From contig SKMO01000080.1 of the NCBI GenBank assembly GCA_007121025.1, forward strand, positions 1-36,336: a stretch of 36,336 nt of DNA. Direction: 5' to 3'. The notes under the pieces were generated by a model. That model did no database searches. It worked only from the letters and a program-made list of their open reading frames with translations, and was not told the DNA's origin. A program made the position numbers and the translations under genes. Below, piece by piece: positions 22,598 to 30,754 of this stretch. The stretch's first letter is position 1. Every line of letters begins with the position of its first letter. Source of the DNA: Bacillota bacterium. Lineage in GTDB: Bacteria > Bacillota > TC1 > UBA5767.

Positions 22598-23065
22598 TTA
22601 TTTCTCTTCTTCGGAAGGAGTCTGCTGATCAAACAGATCCGCATATTCGCCGTACCCTTCTTCCGCCAACCGATCCCGGGGAATAAAGCGCAGCGCTGCC
22701 GAATTGATGCAATACCGCGTTTGTGTGGGTTCCGGTCCATCATTGAACACATGCCCCAGATGGCTGTCCGCATCCCGGCTTCTGACTTCAATCCGCTTGA
22801 CGAGAAGTTTTTTGTCTATATGTTCCGTAATGTTGTCCGGTTCCAGCGGCCTTGTGAAACTGGGCCAGCCTGTTCCCGATTCATACTTGTCCAGCGAACT
22901 GAACAGCGGTTCTCCGGACACAACATCCACAAAAATCCCCTCTTCCTTGCTGTCCCAGTAAAGATTATCAAAGGGAGGCTCCGTGGCCTCTTCCTGGGTC
23001 ACCCTGTATTGCAGCGTATTGAGCTGTTCCAGTTTTTCTTCCTTACTATATGGATGTCTTTTCAT
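22598..23065 (-). CDS. msrB: Peptide-methionine (R)-S-oxide reductase MsrB
   Basis: Repairs oxidised methionine (R form) in proteins. The 155 residues have the family blocks [42 protein letters not shown] and [11 protein letters not shown] with catalytic Cys119. That is the only Cys in the chain: the resolving Cys (Thr in SGTGW) and the CxxC zinc pairs are absent, a known subtype. The ATG at 23063-23065 is 9 bases from AAGGAG; the ATG three codons upstream directly abuts that SD. It starts the msrB-cvfB-tadA run; a weak promoter (TTGTGG, 17 bases, CATACT) can be seen just upstream at about 23080-23110. Confidence 0.94.
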   Translation of the reverse strand: MKRHPYSKEEKLEQLNTLQYRVTQEEATEPPFDNLYWDSKEEGIFVDVVSGEPLFSSLDKYESGTGWPSFTRPLEPDNITEHIDKKLLVKRIEVRSRDADSHLGHVFNDGPEPTQTRYCINSAALRFIPRDRLAEEGYGEYADLFDQQTPSEEEK

Positions 23066-23169
23066 GACACTCATCTCCTTTTCAGTATGGTTCTCTGTAT
23101 GTCATTCCACAAAAACAAACAAACCCCTGCAGAAAAGCAATCATTTCGCGCCTAAATCCGCTCCGGCGA

Positions 23170-24627
23170 TCACCCTTCCCGGACAAACAGTGCGATGGCT
23201 CCTCCTGGAACCATGAAATCACCAACCCCACCTTCCCCGATGGTCACCCGGGACTCTCTGCCGGGCATCCGGTCGGACCAGACTTCCCCTGCATGACCTT
23301 CTCCAACGTCCATCCGGAGTGATCCACCGCCGCCATTGGACAGGACAACGGCGCATCCTTCAGGATGCTCCCTGTTCCCCGTGCGAACCCAGCCGACCAG
23401 ATTCGTGTCTTCGAAATAATCCAGCTGTTCTCCATGGCAGTGCTCCTGCCGGGCCCACAGAAGCGTGCGCAGCACATCCGGGCTCGGATCCAGCGGATGT
23501 TCCCCTTGCGTACCGTATAGATCACCGTAGAACACACAGGGATAACCCTGTGCCCGCAACAGAATCAATCCGTAGGCCAGCGGCCTGAACCAGTGTTCAA
23601 CCGGAAAACCCAAATCCTGCCCTGGTTGCGAATCATGATTGTCCACAAATGTCACCGCATGTTCCGGGGCAGTCTGAACCAGACTGCCATCAAAAATGGT
23701 CCGCAAATCGAATCCCTCCCCCTGCTGAGAGGCCTCACGGAACCGATGATGGAGAGCCACGTCAAACAGGTCCGTCCGGCCATCCACTTCCTCTAGATAA
23801 TCGTGTACGGTATCCCGGTCAGGTTCCCAGAACTCACCAACACAATAAAACTCTTGTCCAAACGTTTCACGCACATGTCCGATCAAATCCCGAATAAACC
23901 AGTCATTGATGTGTTTGATGGCATCCAACCGGATCCCGTCAACACCGGTTTCCCGGATGAACCAGCTGATCCAGCTGAATGTCTCCTCCCGCACATCCGG
24001 ATGCTGATAATCAATATTGGCAAACATCAGGTAATCGTAATTTCCGAATTCAACGGCCACGCCCTCTGCCCAACCCTTGTTCTCCCCGACAATCAGGTAA
24101 ATGCCTTCTTTTCCGTTTTCAGCATTGTAATCCGTGCCGTTGAAATGCTCCCAGGACCACTGAAACGCCGAGTGCCGGCCTCCTCTCCCGGGGAATGTGA
24201 ACCGCGTCCACCCTTCAATTTCGTACGGTTCTGTCAGCGCTTCGTTTCGGTTTTCCGGGTTGACTTCCACCGCCGGAAACCGCTGCGTTTCATCTGCGCC
24301 GGCTTTATGGTTAAGAACCACATCCGCATAGACTGACAGCCCCCATTTCTGTACCACACCGATGGCTTCCCGCAGTTCCTGTCTGGTCCCATACTTTGTC
24401 CGAACCGTTCCTTTCTGATCGAACTCCCCCAAATCATACCCGTCGTACATGCCATAACCGGTATCATTGCTTCCTGTCGCTTTGCAGCACGGCGGAATCC
24501 AGACTGCCGTAAAACCCATTTGCGCCAGACTCTCTGCTTCATCCCCCAGTTGCCTCCAAAGCGTCCCATTGTCCGGCAGGTACCATTCGAAATACTGGAG
24601 CATCACACCATTGACAGCCAACATCAT
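23170..24627 (-). CDS. Cytoplasmic alpha-amylase, GH13 family
   Basis: Cleaves alpha-1,4 glucan or maltodextrin inside the cell; no signal peptide. The 485 residues begin with the typical NGVMLQYFEWYLP and fit the length of bacterial liquefying-type (GH13_5) amylases. The (beta/alpha)8 barrel shows ADVVLNHKAG, GIRLDAIKH (nucleophile Asp235), CVGEFWEPD (acid/base Glu265) and FVDNHDSQPGQ (Asp332), with a small beta domain at the C-terminus. The ATG at 24625-24627 is followed by a second ATG; both lie close to AAGGG. A TTG at 24681 would add 18 residues but has no SD. It stands alone between msrB and the degU terminator. It could act on stored glycogen, but no glycogen genes are in the window. 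Confidence 0.92.
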   Translation of the reverse strand: MMLAVNGVMLQYFEWYLPDNGTLWRQLGDEAESLAQMGFTAVWIPPCCKATGSNDTGYGMYDGYDLGEFDQKGTVRTKYGTRQELREAIGVVQKWGLSVYADVVLNHKAGADETQRFPAVEVNPENRNEALTEPYEIEGWTRFTFPGRGGRHSAFQWSWEHFNGTDYNAENGKEGIYLIVGENKGWAEGVAVEFGNYDYLMFANIDYQHPDVREETFSWISWFIRETGVDGIRLDAIKHINDWFIRDLIGHVRETFGQEFYCVGEFWEPDRDTVHDYLEEVDGRTDLFDVALHHRFREASQQGEGFDLRTIFDGSLVQTAPEHAVTFVDNHDSQPGQDLGFPVEHWFRPLAYGLILLRAQGYPCVFYGDLYGTQGEHPLDPSPDVLRTLLWARQEHCHGEQLDYFEDTNLVGWVRTGNREHPEGCAVVLSNGGGGSLRMDVGEGHAGEVWSDRMPGRESRVTIGEGGVGDFMVPGGAIALFVREG

Positions 24628-24719
24628 CCCTTCTTTCTTTGCGTCCCTGCGCGCCAAAAAGTCTTCTCCTAAAGGATTCAACGGTCAGGCCGATTCTCCT
24701 CCCGTCGCCGTTTCAGAAC

Positions 24720-24748
24720 AAAAAAACGGCCCTGCCTCAGCAAAGCCG
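24720..24748 (-). terminator. Intrinsic terminator after degU
   Basis: On the minus strand CGGCTTTGC pairs with GCAGGGCCG (9 bp, two G-T wobbles) around the loop TGAG, followed by seven T's. It lies about 65 bases past the degU stop. The rest of the 188-base gap to the amylase start shows no clear promoter. Confidence 0.8.
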
Positions 24749-24815
24749 GATCATCGTTTCCGGTTATCCTCTGGAATGATATGCCCGTGGTCGGGTCGCC
24801 GCGGCCCTGTATGGA

Positions 24816-25487
24816 TCAGGACAATTCAATCCAATGGCGTTTGAGCCCGTAAAGGACCGCCTGGGTCCGGTCTGTGACCCCGCATTTTTGAAAGATGCTG
24901 GTCAAATGATTCTTGACTGTCTTTTCACTGATAAACAGTTTCTCCGCCATTTCCCGATTGCTCAGTCCCTGGGCCAGCTCCTGAAGAATTTCCAGTTCCC
25001 GGGGGGTGAGCATTTCCGGATCGGAACCGGACTCCTGAGCCGCGCAGGAAAGACGGTTTAACTCTTTCAGCACTTTGCCCATCAGAACCTGAGGAATGTA
25101 TGTCTCCCCACTGTGCACCTGTCCAATCGCCCGGACCAGTTCATCCGGGTGGACATCTTTCAGCACATAGCCTGATACGCCGCACCTGATCAGTTCGACA
25201 AGGTATTCCTCCTGGTCATGAATGGTCAACGCAATAATGGCAACCTTCGGATTGTGTTTCCGAATCTCTTTGACCGCCGTAATCCCATTGACTTTCGGCA
25301 TATTAATGTCCATCAGGATCACGTCCACCGGGAGGGTTCTGGCCTTGTCAATGGCCTCCTGCCCGTCCCTGGCTTCGCCGATGACCTGAATGCTTTTTTC
25401 CAGTGACAGCACTTTGATCAATCCCTGCCGAATCAGGGCGTGGTCATCTGCGATCATCACCCGGATGGTGCTTTGTTCATTCTGCAT
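24816..25487 (-). CDS. NarL/LuxR-family response regulator, DegU-like
   Basis: DNA-binding response regulator, partner of the kinase encoded just upstream. The 223 residues comprise a receiver domain (1-125; acidic pair Asp14-Asp15, phospho-acceptor Asp60 in VILMDINMP, and Lys of VLKDVHP) and a LuxR-type helix-turn-helix (about 158-222; LTPRELEILQELAQGLSNRE and EKTVKNHLTSIFQKCG). It closely resembles DegU, which in Bacillus controls exoenzymes, motility and surface behaviour. The ATG at 25485-25487 is favoured by GGCGGTGATC six bases upstream. It overlaps degS by 11 bases. Targets are unknown. Confidence 0.92.
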   Translation of the reverse strand: MQNEQSTIRVMIADDHALIRQGLIKVLSLEKSIQVIGEARDGQEAIDKARTLPVDVILMDINMPKVNGITAVKEIRKHNPKVAIIALTIHDQEEYLVELIRCGVSGYVLKDVHPDELVRAIGQVHSGETYIPQVLMGKVLKELNRLSCAAQESGSDPEMLTPRELEILQELAQGLSNREMAEKLFISEKTVKNHLTSIFQKCGVTDRTQAVLYGLKRHWIELS

Positions 25488-26652
25488 CACTTTGATCACC
25501 GCCTTTGGCCTCTTCTTCCTGACTGACAGGAACAGACACGAGAATCTGTGTGCCTTTGCCGGGTGACGTTTTGATGGAGCTTGTTCCCTTGACCAGCTGC
25601 ACCCTCTCGCTGATCCCTGTCAGCCCAAAACTGTTGCTCATTTTTGCCTGACGCACCGCATCCAGTTCAAATCCGCACCCATTGTCTCTGATCAGCAGAT
25701 TCAACCGGTCCGGCAGAAACTCGATTTTGATCACAACCTCCGTGGCCTCTGAGTGCTTCCGAACGTTGGTCAACGACTCCTGAACGATCCGGAAAAGGGC
25801 TATCTCCAGAGAACTGTCCACCCGTTCTTCCCTGCCGATCACATTAAGATCCACATGAACCGGTTCATCCTCCTGAAACTGTTCAATATAGCGTTTCAGG
25901 GCTGAAAGAAGTCCCAGGTCATCCAGCGACATGGGCCGCAGATCGAAGATGATCTTTCGAACATCCTCCAGACTTCCCCGGACCAGCAAGGCAAGATCAC
26001 GAAGTTCATCTCTGACCTGATCGGGGTTGACGTCCATCAGTTTCAAACAGAATTCCGCCCGCATCACAATGTTGGCAAAGCTCTGGGCCGGCCCGTCATG
26101 AATATCTCTGGCCACCCGGCGCCGCTCTTCTTCCTGTGCACGAATGATCGACAGTCCCAGATTGTTGGCATGTTGCACTTCCCCAATCTGATTGTACACA
26201 CCGGACAGATCCTGCGTTAAGAGTTTCAGCGCCATGCTGACGTTACTGATCAGTTCCGCTGAGCGTTTTCGAGCCTGCTCCAGTGTTCGCATGTTTTGTT
26301 CAAGATGATCGCGCTGCAGCCGCAGGATTTTTTCTGTCTCCCGGCGTTGCATCAGTTCGATCATCTTTTCATGAGCCGCATCATAGGTTTCCTTCATGGT
26401 CTCCTTGCTGTATTGATTGAAATCCCGGTTAACCTCCATCAACCGATTGCGGAGTTTGCGGGACTCTCCTTCCAGGCGGTCGACTTCATCAATCACTTTG
26501 CTCAGACGGTCCCGGATATCACTGAGCTGCCGCTGACAGCGCTCATATTCATCCAATACATCCGTTTCCAGACGAAACAGATCTTCCTTGCCTTTCTCCA
26601 CGGCCTCAATGGTGCCGGATATAATGTTTTCCAATTGCTTAAGATCAATCAA
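25477..26652 (-). CDS. DegS-like sensor histidine kinase
   Basis: Soluble two-component kinase without membrane segments. The 391 residues contain a long coiled-coil sensor region (about 1-165), a HisKA_3 domain with RRVARDIHDGPAQ (phospho-His185), and a C-terminal HATPase domain with SLTNVRKHS, DNGCGF and TSPGKGTQILV. Size and layout match DegS. The start is taken as TTG at 26650-26652, 8 bases from GGAGG; the in-frame GTG at 26659-26661 is only one base from the SD. Co-transcribed with degU. Confidence 0.92.
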   Translation of the reverse strand: MIDLKQLENIISGTIEAVEKGKEDLFRLETDVLDEYERCQRQLSDIRDRLSKVIDEVDRLEGESRKLRNRLMEVNRDFNQYSKETMKETYDAAHEKMIELMQRRETEKILRLQRDHLEQNMRTLEQARKRSAELISNVSMALKLLTQDLSGVYNQIGEVQHANNLGLSIIRAQEEERRRVARDIHDGPAQSFANIVMRAEFCLKLMDVNPDQVRDELRDLALLVRGSLEDVRKIIFDLRPMSLDDLGLLSALKRYIEQFQEDEPVHVDLNVIGREERVDSSLEIALFRIVQESLTNVRKHSEATEVVIKIEFLPDRLNLLIRDNGCGFELDAVRQAKMSNSFGLTGISERVQLVKGTSSIKTSPGKGTQILVSVPVSQEEEAKGGDQSDAE

Positions 26653-26698
26653 CAGCCACACCTCCGCCGCTTTGTTGTTCCCCCGGCCAGTAAACAGA

Positions 26699-27390
26699 TC
26701 AATGAATATTGAACAGCTGCAGATACCGGAAACGCAGCGCTATCTCCTGGGCATCCGTTGAAGCCACCGCATCGTTGTCCAGATATTCATTGGGATTCTT
26801 TTGCGGGGAGCAACCGGGCAGGTCAAACACGATGATCTGCCCCCTGCTGAGAGGCCGGCCAGGTCTGGACTGTTTTGCCGTATTGGACCCTGCGGTCGGC
26901 ATCCCTGATCAGTCTTTGCATCCATTCAATCCCGATATACCGTTTACCGCCCCAAGACAAACCATCAATCGCACCATGCCCGGTCACTGCGCCGTGTATC
27001 CCCCATTCTTCAGATCGTTGCTGCCGGTTTTCAGGGTAATACGGCATTATTCATCCGCCCGATCAACTGTCTGATGGCTTCGCGGGCCATACGGCAAAAG
27101 AAAAATGCAGCTTCTCCGGAGTTTGCACCGCAATCACCACCTGAATCTCCTGCTCCTGTTCAGAGGTGAGGCGGCGCCTGGCTCCCATCTGGCGTCCTGT
27201 CTGTTTCAGCGAAATCCCTCTCATTCCTTCTCGCTGATCTTTTGCCAGACGCTGCTGCAATGGCCGACACTTTAATCAAGATTCTCTGCCGTTTCATTAT
27301 TGCTGACATCCTTCCTGCACAGTCTGACCATCTGCTTTCGCAGTTCAGCCTGAGCTTCGGGAGAACGTTCTTTGCATCACAACCTTCCAT
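26699..27390 (-). pseudogene. IS630-type transposase remnant
   Basis: No intact frame, but minus-strand pieces in shifting frames resemble an IS630-family transposase in order: MEGCDAKN then RSPEAQAELRKQMVRLCRKD (N-terminal HTH region, after a frameshift); RRLTSEQEQEIQVVI and TPEKLHFSFA; then a frame shift into REAIRQLIGR; and finally LPGCSPQKNPNEYLDND, matching the LPxYSPxLNPxEY motif near the C-terminus. The middle region with the first two catalytic Asp residues appears deleted or unrecognisable. Stops and at least three frameshifts mark it as dead. No terminal repeats were found by eye. It separates degS from the end of the Tad locus. Confidence 0.7.
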
Positions 27391-27463
27391 GCAAATATTA
27401 TATCGGTTTATCCGCAAGATGGCTATATCTTGACGGAACACAATCGGCAGGCCGCTGACAACC

Positions 27464-28435
27464 CTAGTATTTCTGGTCGTTGAGCTGAAACTGGTTCAGA
27501 AATGCCTGCAATTTATCAGAGACCCGGACCAGCCTCTTTCCATTTGACACGATTTCCTTCATCCATTCATCCTGCCGGTCAGCCGGCCAGGATGAATCTG
27601 CTTCTGCCAATGTTTCGGACCGGTCCACAATTTGCCGGGACGTATAGTCGAGCTCTGATACCGACTGGTGGATGGAACGAAACAACACGCCCAACTGACG
27701 GTTCATCAGATTGAACCCTTCCCCCAACTGTCCCAGCTCATCTCTGGACGTTGTCTCCAGTTCTTCGGAAAAATCGCCGACAGCCACCCGTTCGGTCGCC
27801 TTCAACAGCCGTCGAACCGGTCGGTGAACCGCCCGGACAATCACAAGCCGCACCAGCACCAGCGCCACGAGCACAGCCAACACAAACAGGCGGATCCATT
27901 GCAGTGCGCTTTGATGCAAAAAGGCCAGTGCTCCCGAAACATCTGTGTGATAATGCAGATACCCGGAAATCTGACCATCGCTGGCTGATAACGGAGCCAC
28001 GAACAACAGTGATGTGTTGCCGCCTGACTCTGTAACCGACCGTTGAACCCCAATGGTCCGACTCTCCATTGCTGCGTTTAATGCTCTTGACTGCATTCGG
28101 TTGCCCATGCTCTCGGGCTGCTCATGAACGATCACTTCTCCGGAGGGACTGGTGACATAGGCTTCCAGAATCTTCGGATCACTTTTCATTGAGCGAATCG
28201 CCCCCAGAACCGCCTCCGGACCGTCCTGAGCCATCCGGTTTTCCGTCAGCTCCACGGCCAATTTCCCGATGGACATTCCCTGGCTGGTTTCCTGTGCAAT
28301 CAGAGCTCTGTGATTGATCACGTAGGTCATGGACCCCATGCCCAGCATCAATGTCGTGATGATGACGGTGATCGTCATGCTGACTTTAAAGGTTAGTGAA
28401 AACCCTTTACGGGTCTTTAATGATTTCCTTTTCAT
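27464..28435 (-). CDS. Membrane sensor with HAMP domain and no output domain
   Basis: A 323-residue protein. A basic N-terminus leads to a first membrane helix (about 18-40), an extracellular part of about 130 residues that may be a Cache-like sensor (IVHEQPESMGNRM, GGNTSLLFVAPLSA), a second helix (about 180-203), and a HAMP linker (VIVRAVHRPVRRLLKATERV, then DELGQLGEGFNLMNRQLG). A coiled coil of about 90 residues follows, with no kinase, cyclase or methyl-accepting signalling domain. It is complete, with SD AAAGGAG overlapping the DUF192 stop. It is the last gene of the Tad locus. It may pass a signal to a Tad protein by contact; that is a guess. Confidence 0.75.
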   Translation of the reverse strand: MKRKSLKTRKGFSLTFKVSMTITVIITTLMLGMGSMTYVINHRALIAQETSQGMSIGKLAVELTENRMAQDGPEAVLGAIRSMKSDPKILEAYVTSPSGEVIVHEQPESMGNRMQSRALNAAMESRTIGVQRSVTESGGNTSLLFVAPLSASDGQISGYLHYHTDVSGALAFLHQSALQWIRLFVLAVLVALVLVRLVIVRAVHRPVRRLLKATERVAVGDFSEELETTSRDELGQLGEGFNLMNRQLGVLFRSIHQSVSELDYTSRQIVDRSETLAEADSSWPADRQDEWMKEIVSNGKRLVRVSDKLQAFLNQFQLNDQKY

Positions 28436-28438
28436 GGC

Positions 28439-28801
28439 TCATGCTCCTTTCGGTGAGAGATCCAACAGATCTCCGATGCCGATCTTCAGACGTGCGGCCT
28501 GCCCCCCGCTGAGCTCCAGGACCTTTGCCGCCTCCCTGACGGTTTTCGGCCCGCGGTTCGGCGCCAGACAGTCCTCCACATGAAGAACCTGCCCCTCCCG
28601 ACTCAGAAACAGAACATCAATCGGGTATTTCATGTACCAGGTGTGGACACTGTTGCATGGATCCAGCAGCAAACCTGTATCGTCAGGCAAACTCCGGGTT
28701 CCCATGAGACCCTTGAGTCGTTTCCAGAACGTATCTGCCGGAAGAATGTTCTCCACCGGCCGGATTGTTCGTCCGGTCCGGTCTGACTGCATGTTGTCCA
28801 T
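28439..28801 (-). CDS. DUF192 family protein
   Basis: A 120-residue soluble protein of the DUF192 family (function unknown), with the family block TFWKRLKGLMGTRSLP, SVHTWYMKYPIDVLFLS (His-Thr-x-x-Met-x-x-Pro-Ile-Asp core), and the C-terminal VLELSGGQAARLKIGIGD. The ATG at 28799-28801 has GGGAGGTG 6 bases upstream; the frame extends further upstream without support. It lies between tadC and the HAMP sensor. I recall DUF192 genes near Tad clusters in other Gram-positives, so the link may be real, but the role is not known. Confidence 0.85.
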   Translation of the reverse strand: MDNMQSDRTGRTIRPVENILPADTFWKRLKGLMGTRSLPDDTGLLLDPCNSVHTWYMKYPIDVLFLSREGQVLHVEDCLAPNRGPKTVREAAKVLELSGGQAARLKIGIGDLLDLSPKGA

Positions 28802-28820
28802 AGAACACACCTCCCTCTGT

Positions 28821-29738
28821 TCAGAATACCCGCATAATCTGCAGGATCGCCGGCCCCAGCAAAACAATGAACACCGCCGGAAAAATAAACATCATCATGG
28901 GAATCAGCATTTTGATCGGAGCCTTCATGGCTGTCTCCTCAGCATGCTGACGTTTTTTCTGCCGGATTTCCTTGGACTGAATCCGGAGGACCTTCCCGAT
29001 GCTGACACCCAATTGCTCTGCCATAATGATCGATCCCACAAAATTGGACAGACTGTCCACTTCCAGCCGGTTTGCCATGTCCTTCAACGCCTCTTTGCGC
29101 GGTCTGCCCATTTTGGTCTCTCGCAACACCGTCAAAAACTCATCTGACAGCAGGCCCTCCGTTTTTTCAACGATTTTAATCAGCGCTCCTTCAAAGCCCA
29201 GTCCGGCCTCCACACTGACCGTCAGCAGATCCAGGATATCCGGAAGATCTCTTTGCACCTGTTCCTTGCGCCGCTGTCCTTTGGCGGACAGGACACCATC
29301 AACAGAAAACCAGCCAATCAACATGACCGGAAGGATCAGAACGGTCATCTGCCAGGCCGCGGTGCCGCTTCCACGCAGGATCACCCACAGAATCGCCGAC
29401 AGTCCGACCGACAACAGCCCTTTGACAACCATCCATTCCCGTGCACTCAGGTTCCCGGGATGGCCCGCACGGATCACTTTCCGTTCCAGCTCAGCCTCTC
29501 TGGCAAATGGAACCACAGACAGCATCAGGTTGGCGGCGCGTCCAAGCATGGGCCGGAACATCCTCTGGTAAAGAGGCGCTGACAGTTCCTGTTTTCGGAT
29601 GGGGATCTCTTTTTCGCCCAATACATTGTCCATCCGTCTGGACATCTTGATTTTTTCTCCAAACAGCGCGTTGTGCAGAAGCAAAAAGAGTGCTCCTGCG
29701 AACCCAAACGCACCGGCTGCGGCTACCGCTACATACAT
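28821..29738 (-). CDS. tadC: Tad pilus platform protein TadC
   Basis: A 305-residue F-domain membrane protein. Hydrophobic segments lie at about 5-25, 105-150 and 270-300. The cytoplasmic domain has DLPDILDLLTVSVEAGLGFE and GVSIGKVLRIQSKEIR, typical of TadC. With TadB it forms the inner-membrane platform of the Tad machine. The ATG follows AAGGAGG. It lies 18 bases after tadB in transcription order and before DUF192. Confidence 0.9.
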   Translation of the reverse strand: MYVAVAAAGAFGFAGALFLLLHNALFGEKIKMSRRMDNVLGEKEIPIRKQELSAPLYQRMFRPMLGRAANLMLSVVPFAREAELERKVIRAGHPGNLSAREWMVVKGLLSVGLSAILWVILRGSGTAAWQMTVLILPVMLIGWFSVDGVLSAKGQRRKEQVQRDLPDILDLLTVSVEAGLGFEGALIKIVEKTEGLLSDEFLTVLRETKMGRPRKEALKDMANRLEVDSLSNFVGSIIMAEQLGVSIGKVLRIQSKEIRQKKRQHAEETAMKAPIKMLIPMMMFIFPAVFIVLLGPAILQIMRVF

Positions 29739-29756
29739 GGCGTTTCCTCCTTGCTG

Positions 29757-30719
29757 CTATACCCGAATGCTCACAATCCGTTTGATCAGCATAAATCCGA
29801 TGATTTCTCCTGCGACGGCCATGCCCAGCATGAGTCGCCCCAGAGGGTGAATGACCAGTTCCATGACATACGTTGGATTCACCGCCAGCATAAACAATCC
29901 CAATACCACCGGAAGGAGCCCAATGATCATGCCGGACAATTTTCCCTGGGCGGTCAGTGTCCGAATCTCCCCCTGCAGACGTACCCGTTCCCGGATCGTG
30001 TCTGCAATATTGTCGAGGACTTCCGCCAGGTTCCCGCCGACCTGTCTCTGGATCAATACCGCTGTGATCAGCAGATCCAAATCATCACTGTTGACCCGAC
30101 TGCTCAGGTTCTGAAGCGCCCGTTCCGTGGAGGCCCCGAGATTGACCTCCCGAAACGTCCGGTTGAACTCCTTGCTGATCGGATCCGGCATCTCTTTTCG
30201 TACCATATCCATGCTCTGCATGAAACTGAACCCTGCCCGCAGAGCGTTGGACATTATGGTGATGGCATCGCAAATCTGCCCATTGAAGCTGGTCAGCCGC
30301 TTCTGGCGTGACCTCTTGACCAGAAAGAACGGAACAAACAGTGAAACCGCACCGATCGTCAGAGCCAGCAACGTACTCATGGTCAGGCTAAAGACAATCA
30401 GCATGGTCAGCACCATACTGCTCAGGTCAAGGGCCATGAACTCGCCGCCGGTCAGGGGAACATCCGATTCTTCCAGCTGTTTTTCCATCCCCCTGCCCAA
30501 CCGGTTAAACAACCGAAGACCGCCAAACAGCCGAAGGGTTTTTCGCAGAAGGTCCGTTGACCCCTCCTGCTGTCTCCCTTCTTCCGGTTGTGGAAGTCCG
30601 TTCATTCCTTTGACCCGTTTGGCCACGTTCGCTCCCTTTGGCTGAGTCAGCTGCCAAAGGCCCAAAACCAGCAGGAATGCACTCAGAAACATCAGGACCA
30701 TCAATGTCGTCAGCGTCAT
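29757..30719 (-). CDS. tadB: Tad pilus platform protein TadB
   Basis: A 320-residue F-domain membrane protein. The N-terminal helix (1-24) is followed by a basic segment, a central hydrophobic pair (100-135), the F-domain with ICDAITIMSNALRAGFSFMQ and QVGGNLAEVLDNIADTIRER, and C-terminal helices around 245-315. It works with TadC and the ATPase. The ATG follows AAGGCGGTG. It follows the ATPase gene by 35 bases. Confidence 0.91.
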   Translation of the reverse strand: MTLTTLMVLMFLSAFLLVLGLWQLTQPKGANVAKRVKGMNGLPQPEEGRQQEGSTDLLRKTLRLFGGLRLFNRLGRGMEKQLEESDVPLTGGEFMALDLSSMVLTMLIVFSLTMSTLLALTIGAVSLFVPFFLVKRSRQKRLTSFNGQICDAITIMSNALRAGFSFMQSMDMVRKEMPDPISKEFNRTFREVNLGASTERALQNLSSRVNSDDLDLLITAVLIQRQVGGNLAEVLDNIADTIRERVRLQGEIRTLTAQGKLSGMIIGLLPVVLGLFMLAVNPTYVMELVIHPLGRLMLGMAVAGEIIGFMLIKRIVSIRV

Positions 30720-30754
30720 GTGTTCACCGCCTTTTTCTGTCTATCCTCAAAGCG

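Noticed and set aside
26709-27074. Plus-strand frame of 121 codons in the gap between degS and the HAMP sensor
   Set aside because: No family similarity, and the opposite strand shows transposase fragments.
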